From Axinella damicornis (Eukaryota > Porifera > Demospongiae > Axinellida > Axinellidae), in NCBI GenBank assembly GCA_963931865.1, contig OZ007508.1, forward strand, positions 4,519,206 through 4,583,205: a stretch of 64,000 nucleotides of DNA. Reading direction: 5' to 3'. Of the stretch, positions 10,264-22,059 are shown piece by piece. Under the pieces are notes generated by a model. The model saw nothing but the letters and a program-made list of their open reading frames with translations, was not told the DNA's origin and did no database searches. Every line of letters begins with the position of its first letter. Position 1 is the stretch's first letter. Both the position numbers and the translations under genes were made by a program.

Positions 10264-11397
10264 GTGAGTTTCATGGTTTAGTGTAATGCTGTGTACACCT
10301 TCTAAGAAGGTCGTGTGTGACCTGAGGTCATACCCGTCTGAGCGATGTCTCGTTCCCACACCCTCCCAGACCCTCACAATGCGGAGGAGGGTCTGTGTAC
10401 TGTGTGGAATGTGTAATGTACCCACTCAATGAGATGAAATATCCGTATAGTCACGTATCAGCCACATACCAGTGGATGGCTATGTAGCAGATAATTATAT
10501 CAGCAGATTAGGTGATGACATCATGATATCATATGCAGGACCACTAACAGAGGAGAATTCTGAGTGTGAGTCTCTCCTGCTGTTAGCGTTTCCAATTAAT
10601 GCACATAAGAATGTGATTGCCTTATAGTGAGGCAGTTGCATTCTGGGTGCATGGTACACTTTTACCCCCAACCTATTGCCTTATTGTAGTGGCTAAACAT
10701 TTCCGTACTGTTAATTTCCCTACCACTCACTGGTTATCAATATTTAAACCCCCTTAGGGATGAGCTAGTGTGACCTAGGGGAGCTGGTTATTGACTCTGC
10801 ATTACGTATGTACTCATGTAATGGATCAGCAAATTAAGATCCATTGATAAAGGTTATGTACTGAGGTCAGCAGTCTTGATCTCGGGTAGACAATCATCCA
10901 TTGCTAATTACTGCATAGTAATTACATTCTTAACTGCGTGAAGAGTGTAGCCATTTGATAAAACCAGCTGTTCTAGCCTCCAAACTCACCTCTGGTCACT
11001 CCTTGGCAAGGACGTTCCACATAGCCATCACCAACAGCTAAGGTCTCCAGTAAGGAATGCAATCACTTACATAATTATGCTGACCAAGCACATACAGGGA
11101 TTTTGCCAAGTATCACCAGGCCCTTTTCCGAGTTCCATGCATGCCTTTTCCAAGTTCCATGCATTGGCCTGAGTACGAGGCTAGTGTCTGACCTGGGAAC
11201 CAAGCCGTCCCCTCCCATCACTTACTAAGCTACCCATTCCAGGAGTGAGTGTTAGGCTGCCTCATGATTACACCAGATGCTCATGAATTCACACGTAGTC
11301 ATGGCAACCAGCTTGTCCATGAAAGGAAGTCCATTTCTAAACGACCATGTGACTTGTACATTAATTATGTGCTAACAGGTTACTTTCATCCCCTCAG
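10264..11397 (+). other. NLR-1 intron 1
   Basis: GT at 10264 and AG at 11396-11397, phase 1. It contains copies of blocks also found in intron 1 of NLR-2 (28867-30715) and NLR-3 (53569-58936). No gene seen. Confidence 0.7.
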
Positions 11398-11754
11398 GGC
11401 AACTTACACTGGACAACCTGAGTGAAGTGAGGGGAGCCTTGTACGAGGCCCGTGCCAAGTGGTATGATATCGGTATTGAACTCAAATTGTCCATCGGAAC
11501 ATTGAACACCATTAAAGAAGACTTTCCTCAAGCAGCAGAATGCCTAAGAGAAGCGTGTATTCAATGGTTGAAGCGTATCGACCCCCGTCCCTCCTGGGAA
11601 GCTCTGACTAAAGCTCTGGAGAGTCCTCCTGTGGGGGAGGGACACCTGGCCCAGCAGCTGAGGGACAAGTACTGCCCAGGAAGAGAGGAAACGATACCCC
11701 ACGTCTACTCTACCCCCGGACCATCACCCCCCGGTGTTCCCCCCACCTCACAAG
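11398..11754 (+). CDS. NLR-1 exon 2: Death domain
   Basis: This 357-base, phase 1-1 exon encodes a six-helix Death-fold sequence: VRGALYEARAKWYDIGIEL, LSIGTLNTIKEDF, AECLREACIQWLKRIDPRPS, WEALTKALESPPVGEGHLAQ, ending near DKYC, then a Pro/Ser/Thr tail. The W-x-x-IG-x-x-L core and the WL-R-DP-PSW segment fit Death domains, which assemble homotypically with adaptors. It is nearly identical to 30716-31072 and 58937-59293. Confidence 0.85.
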
Positions 11755-11909
11755 GTAGCTACCTCAGTTTATTAATGATGGCAGTCGGTAGTAGTGATCT
11801 GTGAGTGTACTGTGTGACCCCGGCCCCCGGGCCCAATGTTTAGTGAGTCATTGTACTGGCAAACGTGCGGACATGTTCTGTGACCACGCACTCTTCTGTC
11901 TCCCTGCAG

Positions 11910-12318
11910 TACCACTTGGTGAGTATGAAAGCCACCATCTTCCGCCTCAAGTTCAGCATTCTTGGAAGCCTCTGCAAACTCAGTTCTTTTCCTCCTCCTC
12001 CTCCTCTGAGCCAACACAGTCACACCCCTCCCACCCTCCACCAGGGCATGGCCCCTACTACCATCCCCATCAGCCAACCTTCCCCATGTCCACACGTTCA
12101 TCCCTCCACCCACAGCTGGAACAGCTAGTCCTGCAATGCCTGCTGTTCTGCCCACATACTCCCAGCTCCCTCAAGTCCCAACCGACCCTGCCCCATCCAC
12201 GCCTGTTCCTCTCACATCACTATACCTGAACAGCCGACTCCCCCTCAGCTTGCAACATCTCACACTGTACAGACTGTGGACACATCTCAGCCACCAGTGC
12301 AGCCATCAGTTGCAACAG
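11910..12318 (+). CDS. NLR-1 linker exon(s), structure uncertain
   Basis: The acceptor at 11908-11909 matches the linker exons of NLR-2 and NLR-3 (VPLGE). The frame from 11910 is Pro/Ser/His-rich and open to 12229. A separate phase 1-1 exon at 12166-12318 in another frame (CCCAG before, GTAGCT after; reads IPEQPTPPQLATS) is also possible. A mini-exon 11910-11918 with GTGAGT would join them. I cannot decide without cDNA. Confidence 0.4.
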
Positions 12319-12500
12319 GTAGCTCCAGCAGTAGGTGTAGTTCATACCACTGAAGATGACCACTGAGCACCGTATTATCTTGAGGTCTTAGTCTTCACTA
12401 ATTCCATCCACTAGTCTACAGAGCAGCTTCATAATAGTGATTGAAAAGTTGTGGATGTGTGCTGCTCACTTTGTGTTTCCTTTGTTTCTCATCTGTCTAG

Positions 12501-12599
12501 GTGTTGTCCTTACTTCGTCCCCCATTATCGCTCCTCCTGGTACATCAGAACCTGCCACTGTGACCACACCCCCTCCTCTGCCCACACCAGCACACAGAG
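12501..12599 (+). CDS. NLR-1 second Pro/Thr linker exon
   Basis: This 99-base, phase 1-1 exon (CTAG before, GTATGA after) encodes SPIIAPPGTSEPATVTTP and ends in PAHRG. It corresponds to 60991-61098 in NLR-3. I do not see it in NLR-2. It is a flexible spacer between the Death domain and the helical module. Confidence 0.6.
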
Positions 12600-12654
12600 G
12601 TATGACATTTCGTGTATGATTGTACCTCTCTCATATACCTATATGCATTTTAGA

Positions 12655-12852
12655 ATACCATCCGAGAAACAAACTACCTGCCATGTATATAGAGATATGC
12701 ATGCGGGGTAGTATGTATGTGGCATGTAGTTTCTTTCTCGGATCTAATTCCACGGTATTAGTGAGAAATGCATAGAGTTAGGTTTGATTATTCTACGTAT
12801 GTTGTATGTACATGTATAGCGGATCTGCTATACATAGTACATACAACATGCA
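12655..12852. repeat. two short palindromes in the last intron of NLR-1
   Basis: 'ccgagaaacaaactacctgc' at about 12663 returns inverted at about 12726-12742. 'gttgtatgtacatgtatagc' at about 12801 returns inverted by 12846. Both are probably small insertion footprints. Confidence 0.55.
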
Positions 12853-12897
12853 GATGCTACATAAGTAATCATACTGAGTGTCCACATTCCATATTAG

Positions 12898-13862
12898 GTT
12901 CCGTGGAGCCACATGGTGTGGAAAGCCAAGTCAAGCATTTTGATGATAAATTCAGTATTCTTGCCGACAAAGCCTACCTGGAAGTGAGCAGAGAAATGGA
13001 ACCCTCTACCTTCCTCGCCCGTGTTACATACCTGCCTGTATCTTCCAGACTTCAGCATCGAAACTTCGTCGAGAAGAATTTAACACGTATTCAAAATCCG
13101 GTAACGTTTGAGAAGATTTGGCCCATTCTGAACCTTTACTGGGACTTTTTGAACTATGGTCTACTGGAACATGTGATAAACAAATTTGGAAGTGAAGACT
13201 TGAAACATCAGATGCAGGACTACTTGGATGAACTTTCGACATTCAAGAGAAGAACTCGACTCTGTGACTTTATTGACAGCTGGCCATGCAGAGATCATGG
13301 ACCACCAGAAGAGCAGCTGAGGAAAGTAGTTGCCAAAATGCGTCATGAATGGACCCAATGCACACTACAAGATGTGGAGTCATTTAAGGCAGCTCTCATT
13401 CACAAGTTCTTCCTACCAGAATTCGACTTAATCCTCCAGAATGCTAACAGGGGGTGTGTCTGTGTCACGTGGCTCACCTCTCCCTCCACCGCCACACTAC
13501 TGCAGCAGAACCTGGCAAACATTGAAATGGAGTTCTTCTCTAAACACAAGATTGAAGCTCTTACGATTGATGGACAAGACTGCTATCCAACTCCCATCAG
13601 TGGCTACCTGACAGAGCAGGACACCTCTGAACAACCCACGGTTGGTATCAGTCCTGCAATGCCAGCTGAAAAGTTCCTTCAAGCATTTGAACAAGGCAAC
13701 AGTGAAAAAGAGACAGTCGCAACCACCATGTTCACAAAATTTACAGAAAAGCCTCTCTTTCAGTCACCAGTACAGGAGCTATCAAGTGTATTTCCATCAG
13801 AGGGTCAGCAGTATGAAGATCTCCTGCACATATATTCTCCAGGGAGAGAGCTACACCCGTAA
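12898..13862 (+). CDS. NLR-1 helical module, open to a frameshift stop
   Basis: The exon begins at AG|GTTCCG. The module carries LYWDFLNYGLLEHVINKFGS, RRTRLCDFIDSWP, CTLQDVESFKAALIHKFFLP and a CVCVTW strand, aligned with NLR-2 residues about 70-300 and NLR-3 62450-63110. I know of no name for this domain. A C-terminal extension (ISGYLTEQDTSEQPT, MPAEKFLQAFEQG) is shared only with NLR-3. The stop at 13860 results from the 23-base deletion. Confidence 0.7.
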
Positions 13863-14942
13863 GACAGCCCTAATGTCTTTCACATCTGCACGTGGTCTTG
13901 GTACTCCCACAACTGCCGAGGAGTATGTGAAACAGAAGGCTGTGGATGAAGTCCCAATGCTGGCTAAACTCCTGCCATCAGTAGAAAGGTACGTCAGCAG
14001 AGCGGAAGTAGAAGCAAATCCATCACTCCCTACAAAGTACAGGGACTACCTCTCATCTACTCCTGCCATCAGAGCAGCCATGTACACTCCCTTCAATGCA
14101 AAGATGGCAGCAGAAGTGTTCACCTGGAGCCAGCTCACTGAGTCACCCCCTCCCACCACTATGACTGAACTGTTCACCACCTTCACCCTCAAGACCCTAG
14201 TGGGATACCTCTCAACACACCCACTGTACCGCAAACAGCAGTTGAAGGTGACTAGCTTCAATGACCTCCCCCCAGATGTGTACAAGCAATTCCTGGGCCT
14301 GTGCAGAATGGCCTACAAGGGAATACTGAACAGGCAACAGCTGGTTTTCTCTGCCGCACACCTTCCCACGGGATTCTCACCACTCGGTCTAATGCAGGAG
14401 GTCCCACAAGTGTACACACAAGGCAAAGCATCCTCCTACCATTTCACCCACCTAACACTTCAGGAATTTTTATCTGCCGTTCATATCTCACAACTCCCCA
14501 CAGACGAGCAGACAAAACTGATTGAAGATCATCTTGATAGTGGCCACTTCAAAATGACTCTGAGATTTGTCGCTGGACTCACAAAGCTGGCAAATGTACC
14601 TCCAGAAATCACTTGGAGGTTATGGGAGGATCTTGATAACAATGTGACGTTACTTCATTGGCTGTTTGAATGTAAAGACTCTTCAGTGACTACCAGAACT
14701 CTGGGTTCAGATGAGATGTTTGTCAAGTCACACTACTCCTGGACTCCCCTGGATTACTATGTGACAGGACATGTCATCTCACTTTCCAACTGCCCCTGGA
14801 GACTAATCTTTCGGCACTCTTCCATTGATAATGATAAGTTTGAGTTGTTTTGTCAGGGATGTGCTACCCCTGGAAGAACTGGATGTGAGGGCTACATCTC
14901 TGATCTGTCAACTTCAGTTACAATGACATCAGCTCCAAACAC

Positions 14943-15902
14943 ATGCAATCATTTGTGAGCATCCCCCCACACATCCTACAGGGCATGAGAGTGCTAGACC
15001 TGAGTGTTAACAAACTGGATGGGAGGGCGTGTGACCTGCTGGCCAAGGTAGTACCATCAATGTCCAGGTTAGAGGAGCTTTGGCTCAGCCACAACCCGAT
15101 AGGAAGTGGTGGTGCTGTGGAGGTGATCAAGTCACTCTGTGGCAGTGGAGTGAAAGAACTGTTGCTGTACAACACTGGGATTGGGGGACCAGATTGTGAG
15201 GCATTGTCAGAACTGCTTCGGTCCACTCATTCACTTGAACGACTTCACATTGACCAGAACAACTTGTCCTCAGAGAGTGTAGCCAGCATCATCACTGGAC
15301 TCAGTCACAACAATTCTCTGAGAACACTGAACATTTCAGGCTCTCACTTTAGCACGGCAAACAGACTACACTTGTCATCACTACTGAGAGAACACTCAAA
15401 GTGCACACTAACATCATTGAGGTTACGAGACTGCCACATTAGCAGTGAAGGTGCAGTGGAACTGGCAACAGCACTCTGCAAGAACACTACACTCAGAGAA
15501 CTGAGCTTGAGTGGTAACCCCATTGGAGAGCATGTGGAGGGAGTGACTGCAGTAGCCACAATGTTAGTAGAGAACAAATCACTGACATGGTTGTGGTTAG
15601 ATGACTGCCACATCAGTGGACAGAGTGCTGGTGAACTGGCGGCTGCACTCTGCAAGAACTCAACTCTGCAAACTCTGAACCTGGACCGTAACCCCATTGG
15701 TGTGGAGGGAGCCTCCTCAATGTCGGACATGTTACAGCACAACACGTCACTAAGATGGCTATACATGCATGATGACTCAGTCGGGGAAGAGGGGGTTTGC
15801 CAACTCATGAACAGTGTCAAGTACAACCAGACATTGGAGTACCTGTTGCTGCTAGGGAAGTACAAGTCAGAAACCAGTGACCACAGAATTCACTGGTGGT
15901 GA
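14943..15902 (+). CDS. NLR-1 leucine-rich repeats (open 320-codon frame)
   Basis: About nine repeats of the ribonuclease-inhibitor type (28-29 residues) are seen, such as LEELWLSHNPIGSGGAVEVI, SLTWLWLDDCHISGQSAGEL and TLQTLNLDRNPIGVEGASSM. In NLRs these form the sensing/autoinhibitory horseshoe. The frame is out of register with 13642-14958, so it is not reachable by simple reading. Compared with NLR-2, differences cluster in the beta-strand segments. Confidence 0.8.
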   Translation: MQSFVSIPPHILQGMRVLDLSVNKLDGRACDLLAKVVPSMSRLEELWLSHNPIGSGGAVEVIKSLCGSGVKELLLYNTGIGGPDCEALSELLRSTHSLERLHIDQNNLSSESVASIITGLSHNNSLRTLNISGSHFSTANRLHLSSLLREHSKCTLTSLRLRDCHISSEGAVELATALCKNTTLRELSLSGNPIGEHVEGVTAVATMLVENKSLTWLWLDDCHISGQSAGELAAALCKNSTLQTLNLDRNPIGVEGASSMSDMLQHNTSLRWLYMHDDSVGEEGVCQLMNSVKYNQTLEYLLLLGKYKSETSDHRIHWW

Positions 15903-16234
15903 TGATACATGAATTCCGAGATGCATCTCTGACTATACACGGAATTGTTTTGCTAATAAAATAAATATGTACACATTATTATTTGATGTTATTTTGGTGC
16001 TAATATATTACATCCACTGTTCAAAATTTTTCTACACGAAATTTATTGCGAATTCTGAAGTTGTGAACATTAATTGTGTGGGCACATGCTATAATTCCAA
16101 TGTCATGTATACAGCTAGTCAGGAAGGGGAGACAAATTCATGGAAGGTGGGACTACTCAACATTCACTAATGTGAACACCATCACACACTAGCCCCAGAA
16201 CGTTCCCACGTCCTTGCAGCCTTTGATTGCTTTA
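15903..16234 (+). other. 3' flank of NLR-1
   Basis: It is homologous to 10-120 plus 649-780. AATAAA at 15955-15960, about 52 bases after the stop, is the likely polyadenylation signal. No gene. Confidence 0.6.
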
Positions 16235-18106
16235 GTGCAGCGGCATATCAAACCTATCGTGCATTTTTTGATAAAAGCACCAAAATTGGTACACACATAG
16301 ATTAATATACTGTGATCATTTTCAGATATTGAGGCATGTGAAATTGTGCCTGCGTCAGCCGTGGTGGGCGTTTTCCAAAATGGCCGCCATGCAACATTAC
16401 CAAATTTGGCAATGTTGTCTTAATTGACTCTTAGTGGCAATTCTTCTAGCCCTTCTACACTTCAAACACAAATTTAACGCCTGGCTGAGAGAGGACTCAT
16501 GTAGTGGACAGTAGCGGCTGTATGAAAGAAAGAGGGAACAGCTAGGTGGGTGGGTGATCGAATAACCCATACTTTACTTACTACTGCTACAGCTTGCAGC
16601 TGTCTCCACAGCTGATGTTGCTAATGTTGTGAATAATCAGCCACCCGGATTCACCATTGTCTGGCATCCCATAATCAGTTGCCTGTCATTCTCTGTTCTT
16701 TTGCAATTGGCCATTAAATAATTGGTACCAGCTAGCTACCACTGTTCATTGGAGGGGAGTCAGGTCAACGATGCAGTGCAGCAGTGGCAGTGAGAGCTTT
16801 CCAATCACATGACTCACTTGCTGCTGATCACATGACAGCTTCACTCCCCAACTATGGATATCAGGTGCACATCTGCATATCCATACGTAGTCCTTGGGAG
16901 ATTGGGTGGAAAGGTGGTCGATCCTTCCACCATTGTCCACTGGAAGATCGATGTATACTTTCCCCAATAGGACACTCTATCGTGGGTGTGGCTCCCCTCC
17001 CCTTTCCTATGAGTATGATGCATAATCTTTTGTGATACTAGTATATATACTACAACACGTGCACGAAAGTCAGTGACGAGAAAGATAAGTACATGCAGTG
17101 GCTAGCCAGCATGTACCTGCAGACAACGTTACCATCACGATATGAAACTAACCATTGCATGTCTAGGCATTCAAGTATGGATTTTATACGCTTCTACCCA
17201 ACAAATTAATGCGGAATGTATGCATGGGATGCCTTTGCCACAGTGGTTACTGCCCTGATTCTAAAACTGCGATCTCCATAATTATAGGCTGATTCCCAGT
17301 CCCAATGGCCTGGAGGGAGGGGTTGTCAAATGCTCTGCCTTGTCTATATATCCTATTGTCGGAAATATGTAATGGCCCTTGCAATTGCTTTGTATCCCTT
17401 ACTGCTCAGTAGGCCATAAATGCTACCACTGAACATAACTCATTGATCCCCTGTATGCCCAATGCACTCATTGCCAGCATGAAACTGTTCTGTTGACACA
17501 AATAAACAATGCAATCATGTAGCCAAATATCATGTTGCTGACCTGTTGGCACAAATATCTCCAAGTCGGAAAAAGTCCACAGTTGCAAGCCACTGTATGT
17601 ATATGAAACCCCTGACTTTGGAGACTACAAACCTCAGATCTAGGGTAGTATAATATTATATAGTTGGCTTTCGGAAGAGAGGGGGGGGGGGGGGGGGGGG
17701 TCAGCATAGTTTGTCCAAAGCTTATTTTCCTATACACTCCATTTTCCACCACTGTGAGCTTACGCATTCATGTGTACTGCATCGGTTTTTGTAGGCCATT
17801 AGCATTTTGTGCATGATGATTAGCTGCCAAGTGTGTCTTGATTTTTGTTATCTGCAAGCTAAGGCATTGTTAGCTACAAAGATGTGGTGGGTGTTTGGGA
17901 GATATATATATTTGACGAAAAAGAGAGGCAACTGCAAGGCTACGACATTCCAACTGCCTGACATAATAAGACAGAATGAACGGCAAATAAGTAAAATGCA
18001 CTATGCTGTGGCTCAGCTAGTGTTGGTGGTAGCACTGGTTGTTTCAGTGGTAATAATATCCATAAGTATACCCTTACACTGCCTATAGCTTCAGACGCTA
18101 TATACT

Positions 18107-18565
18107 AAAAGTAATCAAAAATGTAACAGGATGTAGGGATACCAGAACGGCAAAAAGTAAGGAAACAAGGTAGGGATGATCACACAAAACAGTGAAGTAC
18201 AGTCAAACCTCAGATAGTGGACCCTCCGAGATAGGGACACAATATAATAAACCTCTCTACAAAGGACACTTTTCAAGGTCCCAAATAATTGGTTTGCCTA
18301 TGGTTCTAATACATTTTGAACCTCCGAGAAGAGGACAACCTCTCTACAAAGGACAAAAGACTTGAATTTATATTGTTCCCAAAGTGTCCTTTGTTTGACT
18401 GTATACGATCCCCCTACAGAGATCTTTTTCCATATACGTGTATAATGAAGAAAGATATATAAGGGGGATTGTATACTTCATGCACTGTTTTGTGTGATCA
18501 TCCCTACCTTGTTTCCTTACTTTTTGCCCCCTACATCCTGTTACATTTTCATTTTATTACTTTTA
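18107..18565. mobile_element. family P palindromic MITE with another MITE inside
   Basis: The outer halves match 5071-5329. The copy is enlarged by the insertion at 18200-18401. Confidence 0.75.
18200..18401. mobile_element. 202-bp MITE, TA target, empty site known
   Basis: It starts CAGTCAAACCTCAG, ends GTTTGACTG and is flanked by TA (18198-18199, 18402-18403). The intact copy of the host repeat at about 5173 shows the unoccupied 'gaagtatacaa'. TA targeting fits Tc1/mariner-type mobilisation (inference). Confidence 0.8.
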
Positions 18566-19985
18566 TGTCATTCTTTTTTAGCAGCAGGCACATGTTTGAG
18601 CTGAAATTTGCCAACACAGAGGTTGTGAAAAAGCAATGGGTCGTTGCACTGCTCGGTTGAAAATGCTGCTGTTTCGTGCGAAAACCATCATGAGAGATTG
18701 AGGCAACATTGAGCTAAGTTGTCTGAAGAAGAAGAAGAAAGAAAAACAATTTGCCCGTTTTGCGAGTGCCTGCTTTGGCACTTTCGCAATGGTTTTTCGC
18801 GACGCTGGGAGTCTTGTTGGACATGAAAACACTCGAAGATGACTGGTATGTTGTTATAAAGTGTACCATTTCTGAGATTTGGAGAGATTTTTTTGTATTA
18901 GCATATATTGCGTGTCTGTCGTATCCTTACATACAGAGTCTACCGATTCTATGACAATCCCGGGAATATATTTCTCCTGTTCCACCACCTTGCCTTTCCA
19001 TGCTAACTGTATGGAACCACTCTGAAATTTTCCCCTAGTAGGCAAAATTAGGCCAAATTCCCAATGCTATGGTGTCAAAGAGAATACCCCAAAAGACCAA
19101 GCATCATGTTGATCCTTCGCATTCATCTGCATGCAAGGGGAACTCCGCATGCCTGGCTCATCACATCACAGTTAAATTGCAGTCTGCTTGACACAATATA
19201 TACAACACCAGGATTATCCATGCCATGGTCTTATGATAATCCATTGCACTGTAATTGCACCGGCAATTGCCTTAATGGCATTCGCACAATCATATTTTAC
19301 CCTGCTGTTTTATGCCCAACAGAACTATAGGTCCTCTGGGTGGACTCGTACAAATCTGTAACCACTTTTAGCAATGCAGAGAACACATCTCCTTTTGAAT
19401 GCTATCACTGGCTCCTTTTGGACTTTAAAAATCCAAGATTGTCACCCCAAACATACTAATTTGTACCCCAGATGTTTTCCCTAATATGAATCCCGGCAGT
19501 CAGCCCATTTTTCTTGCAGGAATGCAAATTAATGTAGATGCCTATATCTTTCAGCCACCCTCTCAAAGCCTATATAGAATCCCTGCTACTAGACCTGCAA
19601 GATGCCGGTTTCTGTTCCCAGAAAGGTTCATTATAATTAATAACCGGACCTCTATATGCATGTCCATTTCCGGAAATCATAGCTGTAATGTGGCACATAA
19701 ACACAGAATAATTCTAGCAAGGATGGGGCAGTCACAAGTTGTGCAAAAGAACCCTAAGACCCCTAAAAGTGGTATTAAAGACATTATAGTACTGCATTAT
19801 TCTTGTCGAATAACGCCACATGGCGGCCATTTTGGAAACCGCCCACCACGGCTGACGCAGGCACAATTTCACATGCCTCAATATCTAAAAATGTTCACAG
19901 TATATTACTCTATATGTGTACCAATTTTGGTGCTTTTATCAAAAAATGAACGATTGGTTTGATATGTCTGACTATGCCGCTGCAC

Positions 19986-20691
19986 TACTTGCAGTATCCA
20001 GCGATCATGCAAAGATTGGATGTGGGAACAGCCTGGGAATGAACCTAATCACACAGCTGTGATCTGACATGACCATATACAGGAAATTGTAACATTATTA
20101 CAAACATATCAAGGAAATACAAACTGTCTGTCCATGCAGTTAACTAGTTTCCACTGGAGCTGGGGGAGGGACATCCCCTTACCATGCATGGCCTCCACAT
20201 CCGGCATGGTGTTCCATCAGGCACTTTGTGAGGTGGTCACGTGACCCTGTCACAATATTAACCACCCCTCCAGGGAGGTCCGATGTGTCGAATACTTTTG
20301 CCTTTCCACGATTGTGGGCTGCTCACTTGCCCCAACTGTGAAACGTGTGTGTGTGTGTACATGTGTGGGTATGTGTGTGTATGTAAGGAATACAGTCCAT
20401 GATTGAGGGTTTAACAACTAGCAAGGGTGCATTCAGCTGCCAAAGAATTCCTAGGTGCACGTATAGATGGCATAGTACAGTTTGTTAAAAGTGAAAATGC
20501 ATTCACGGAAAGCTTACTTACAGACATACAATGGATATGAGGTAGCAAGGAAGATGATCGTACTAATGACAGATCTCTTCTGTAATGTCAACTGGCCCAA
20601 TTAAGTGACACCACTCATACCCACAACACACAGAGGAAGGCTAGAGATGGTTGGTTGTATCCGATGCTATTCCATCCACACACACACACAC
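19986..20691. other. intergenic; contains ALDH16A1-like exon debris
   Basis: No intact gene seen. About 20105-20170 matches the flank at 36400-36690 with the TTAA element absent. The ALDH-like exon is listed separately. A GT-rich tract lies near 20345-20385. Confidence 0.5.
20178..20298 (-). pseudogene. ALDH16A1: ALDH16A1-like exon, copy C, broken
   Basis: On the minus strand it reads VFDTSDLPGGVVNIVTG then RDHLTK, matching the exon at 2122-2228. It gains bases near its 3' end, so it shifts frame and no longer reads DVEAMW. Neither flanking ALDH exon is present. It marks the duplicated unit in the NLR-1 to NLR-2 interval. Confidence 0.7.
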
Positions 20692-21367
20692 CAGGGGCGG
20701 ATGCAGGATTTGTGAAAGGGAGGGGCTAATAGCATAATTGAACGCTGCCGAAGGGAGTGCATAGAGGCGCGTAGTGCCTATCAGTCCGCGCGAAGCGCGG
20801 AAAATTTTTTCGCCTTCATTTTTTCAGTTGTCAGGATGGGCTCTCGTTGCACTTTCGTGCTTTTGCACTGCAAGTTCCAGATGTACGAGTAGCAACACGA
20901 GTTCCAGGATGGATGTTGTAGAGAGAACTCCGCGCGAAGCGCGGAAAATTTTTTTCACCGTCATTTTTCAGCCATCTAGATGGGCTCTCGTAGCGCCTTC
21001 GAGCTTTTGCACTGCACTCGCTGCCTTCTGGTTCCCGTGTCATCCGTGAACGTCTTATCCTCGATGTGAAAAGGTAAATGTGACTAGTCATGAATCACCA
21101 ATTAATGTCAAGTCCGACGAAGATTCGCCGTGCACGTGGTCTGAACTGAGAACCGTTTTCGTCCCCAGTACGAGTTGACTCTGTATCCGATTCATTCTGA
21201 CTGTCACAAGCAGTTTCCGTTGGAAAAAGTCCAGCACTGAGCTTCCTTACAACTTCTTTGTTGCTGATTCCACTGTAGGTCTGGTACTCGTGTAAATAAG
21301 GGGTGTGGTCGTAACTGGAAAGGGGGGGGCTACAGCCCCCTGTAGCCCCCCCCTGGATCCGCCCCTG
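20692..21367. mobile_element. 676-bp element with CAGGGGCGGAT ends
   Basis: Inverted ends are CAGGGGCGGATGCAGGAT and ATCCGCCCCTG. It shares an internal segment (TCCGCGCGAAGCGCGGAAAA) with 29818-30281. No transposase. The target duplication is unreadable because both sides are (CA)n. Confidence 0.65.
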
Positions 21368-21570
21368 CACACACACACACACACACATACACACGTACAT
21401 ACACACACACACACACACACACAATGTCATGTTTACACACCGTGTCACACACAAAACACGCCCACTAACACACCAAACACACATACCACTCACACATGTC
21501 ATATATACACACACACACACTCACACACACACACACTCACACACACACACACACACACACACACATCGCC
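21368..21570. repeat. (CA)n compound microsatellite
   Basis: About 200 bp of CA-rich sequence with interruptions; expanded counterpart of 2746-2817. Confidence 0.9.
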
Positions 21571-22024
21571 CACTTAATCTTGCTGGGTATTCATTTGACA
21601 TGTGAGAACAGCAGAAATCACTGAAGTACATACATGAACTGCAGCTACTTCCCCCAGTCTCATTCCCAGACCTCCTCCTCCTCAGCTTGTGGTGATGGTA
21701 CTGCAGAGCTGGGGAGGAATGAGGCCAGTAGGAACACGTACCAGTGAGTCCAAACACAGCAATTCATATATCATACAGAGCTGGCTGCACTTGTTCTCAT
21801 ATCAGAGAACGCGGTAGCGTTCTCTATTTAGGGATGGCTAAGGAAATTTTGAAATACCATACTGATGCACCAGCAGGAAAACGGCCAAAGAAGCTACTAC
21901 CCCCCAAACCAAGCATGCAGAGAGAATGATACTGCCTAGCAGTTCACAAAAACACTCGCAAACGTACCTGAGAGTACGCGGGAGTCGAGAAATAAGTCGC
22001 CGTAAAATTCCGATTTCGTCATCT

Positions 22025-22059
<35 letters not shown>

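Larger units (their letters stand above)
10139..15902 (+). pseudogene. NLR-1: 2A/Death/LRR receptor gene, NACHT-less, two frameshifts
   Basis: Exons I can place are 10139-10263 (2A), 11398-11754 (Death domain), linker sequence in 11910-12318, 12501-12599 and a 3' exon from 12898 to 15902; the boundaries I can place are phase 1. The 3' exon has a helical module (12900-13590), then a Ser/Thr/Pro-rich segment in place of the NACHT core, then the region equivalent to the post-NACHT winged-helix part (AAMYTP, EVFTWSQL, FTHLTLQEFLSA) and LRRs. It is broken twice. Relative to NLR-3, 23 bases are missing near 13838, giving a stop at 13860-13862. A net +2 change near 14900-14925 relative to NLR-2 gives a stop at 14956-14958. 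The LRR frame 14943-15902 is still open. A truncated Death plus helical-module protein could be made. It is probably a pseudogene, unless unusual splicing repairs it. AATAAA at 15955-15960 is a plausible poly(A) signal. Confidence 0.75.
16235..19985. mobile_element. candidate 3.75-kb DNA transposon or composite, TA-flanked
   Basis: About 160 bp at the left end (GTGCAGCGGCATATCAAACC onward, including a stretch near 'aaaatggccgccatg') recur inverted at 19818-19985, ending GCCGCTGCAC, with TA on both sides. I recognise no transposase. The interior holds a poly-G run (about 17681-17700), the family P MITE at 18107-18565 and a fragment shared with 7741-7975. Confidence 0.5.

Noticed and set aside
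19486..19962. 158-codon + strand frame near the end of the 16-20 kb element
   Set aside because: It overlaps the terminal inverted repeat and has no domain signature.
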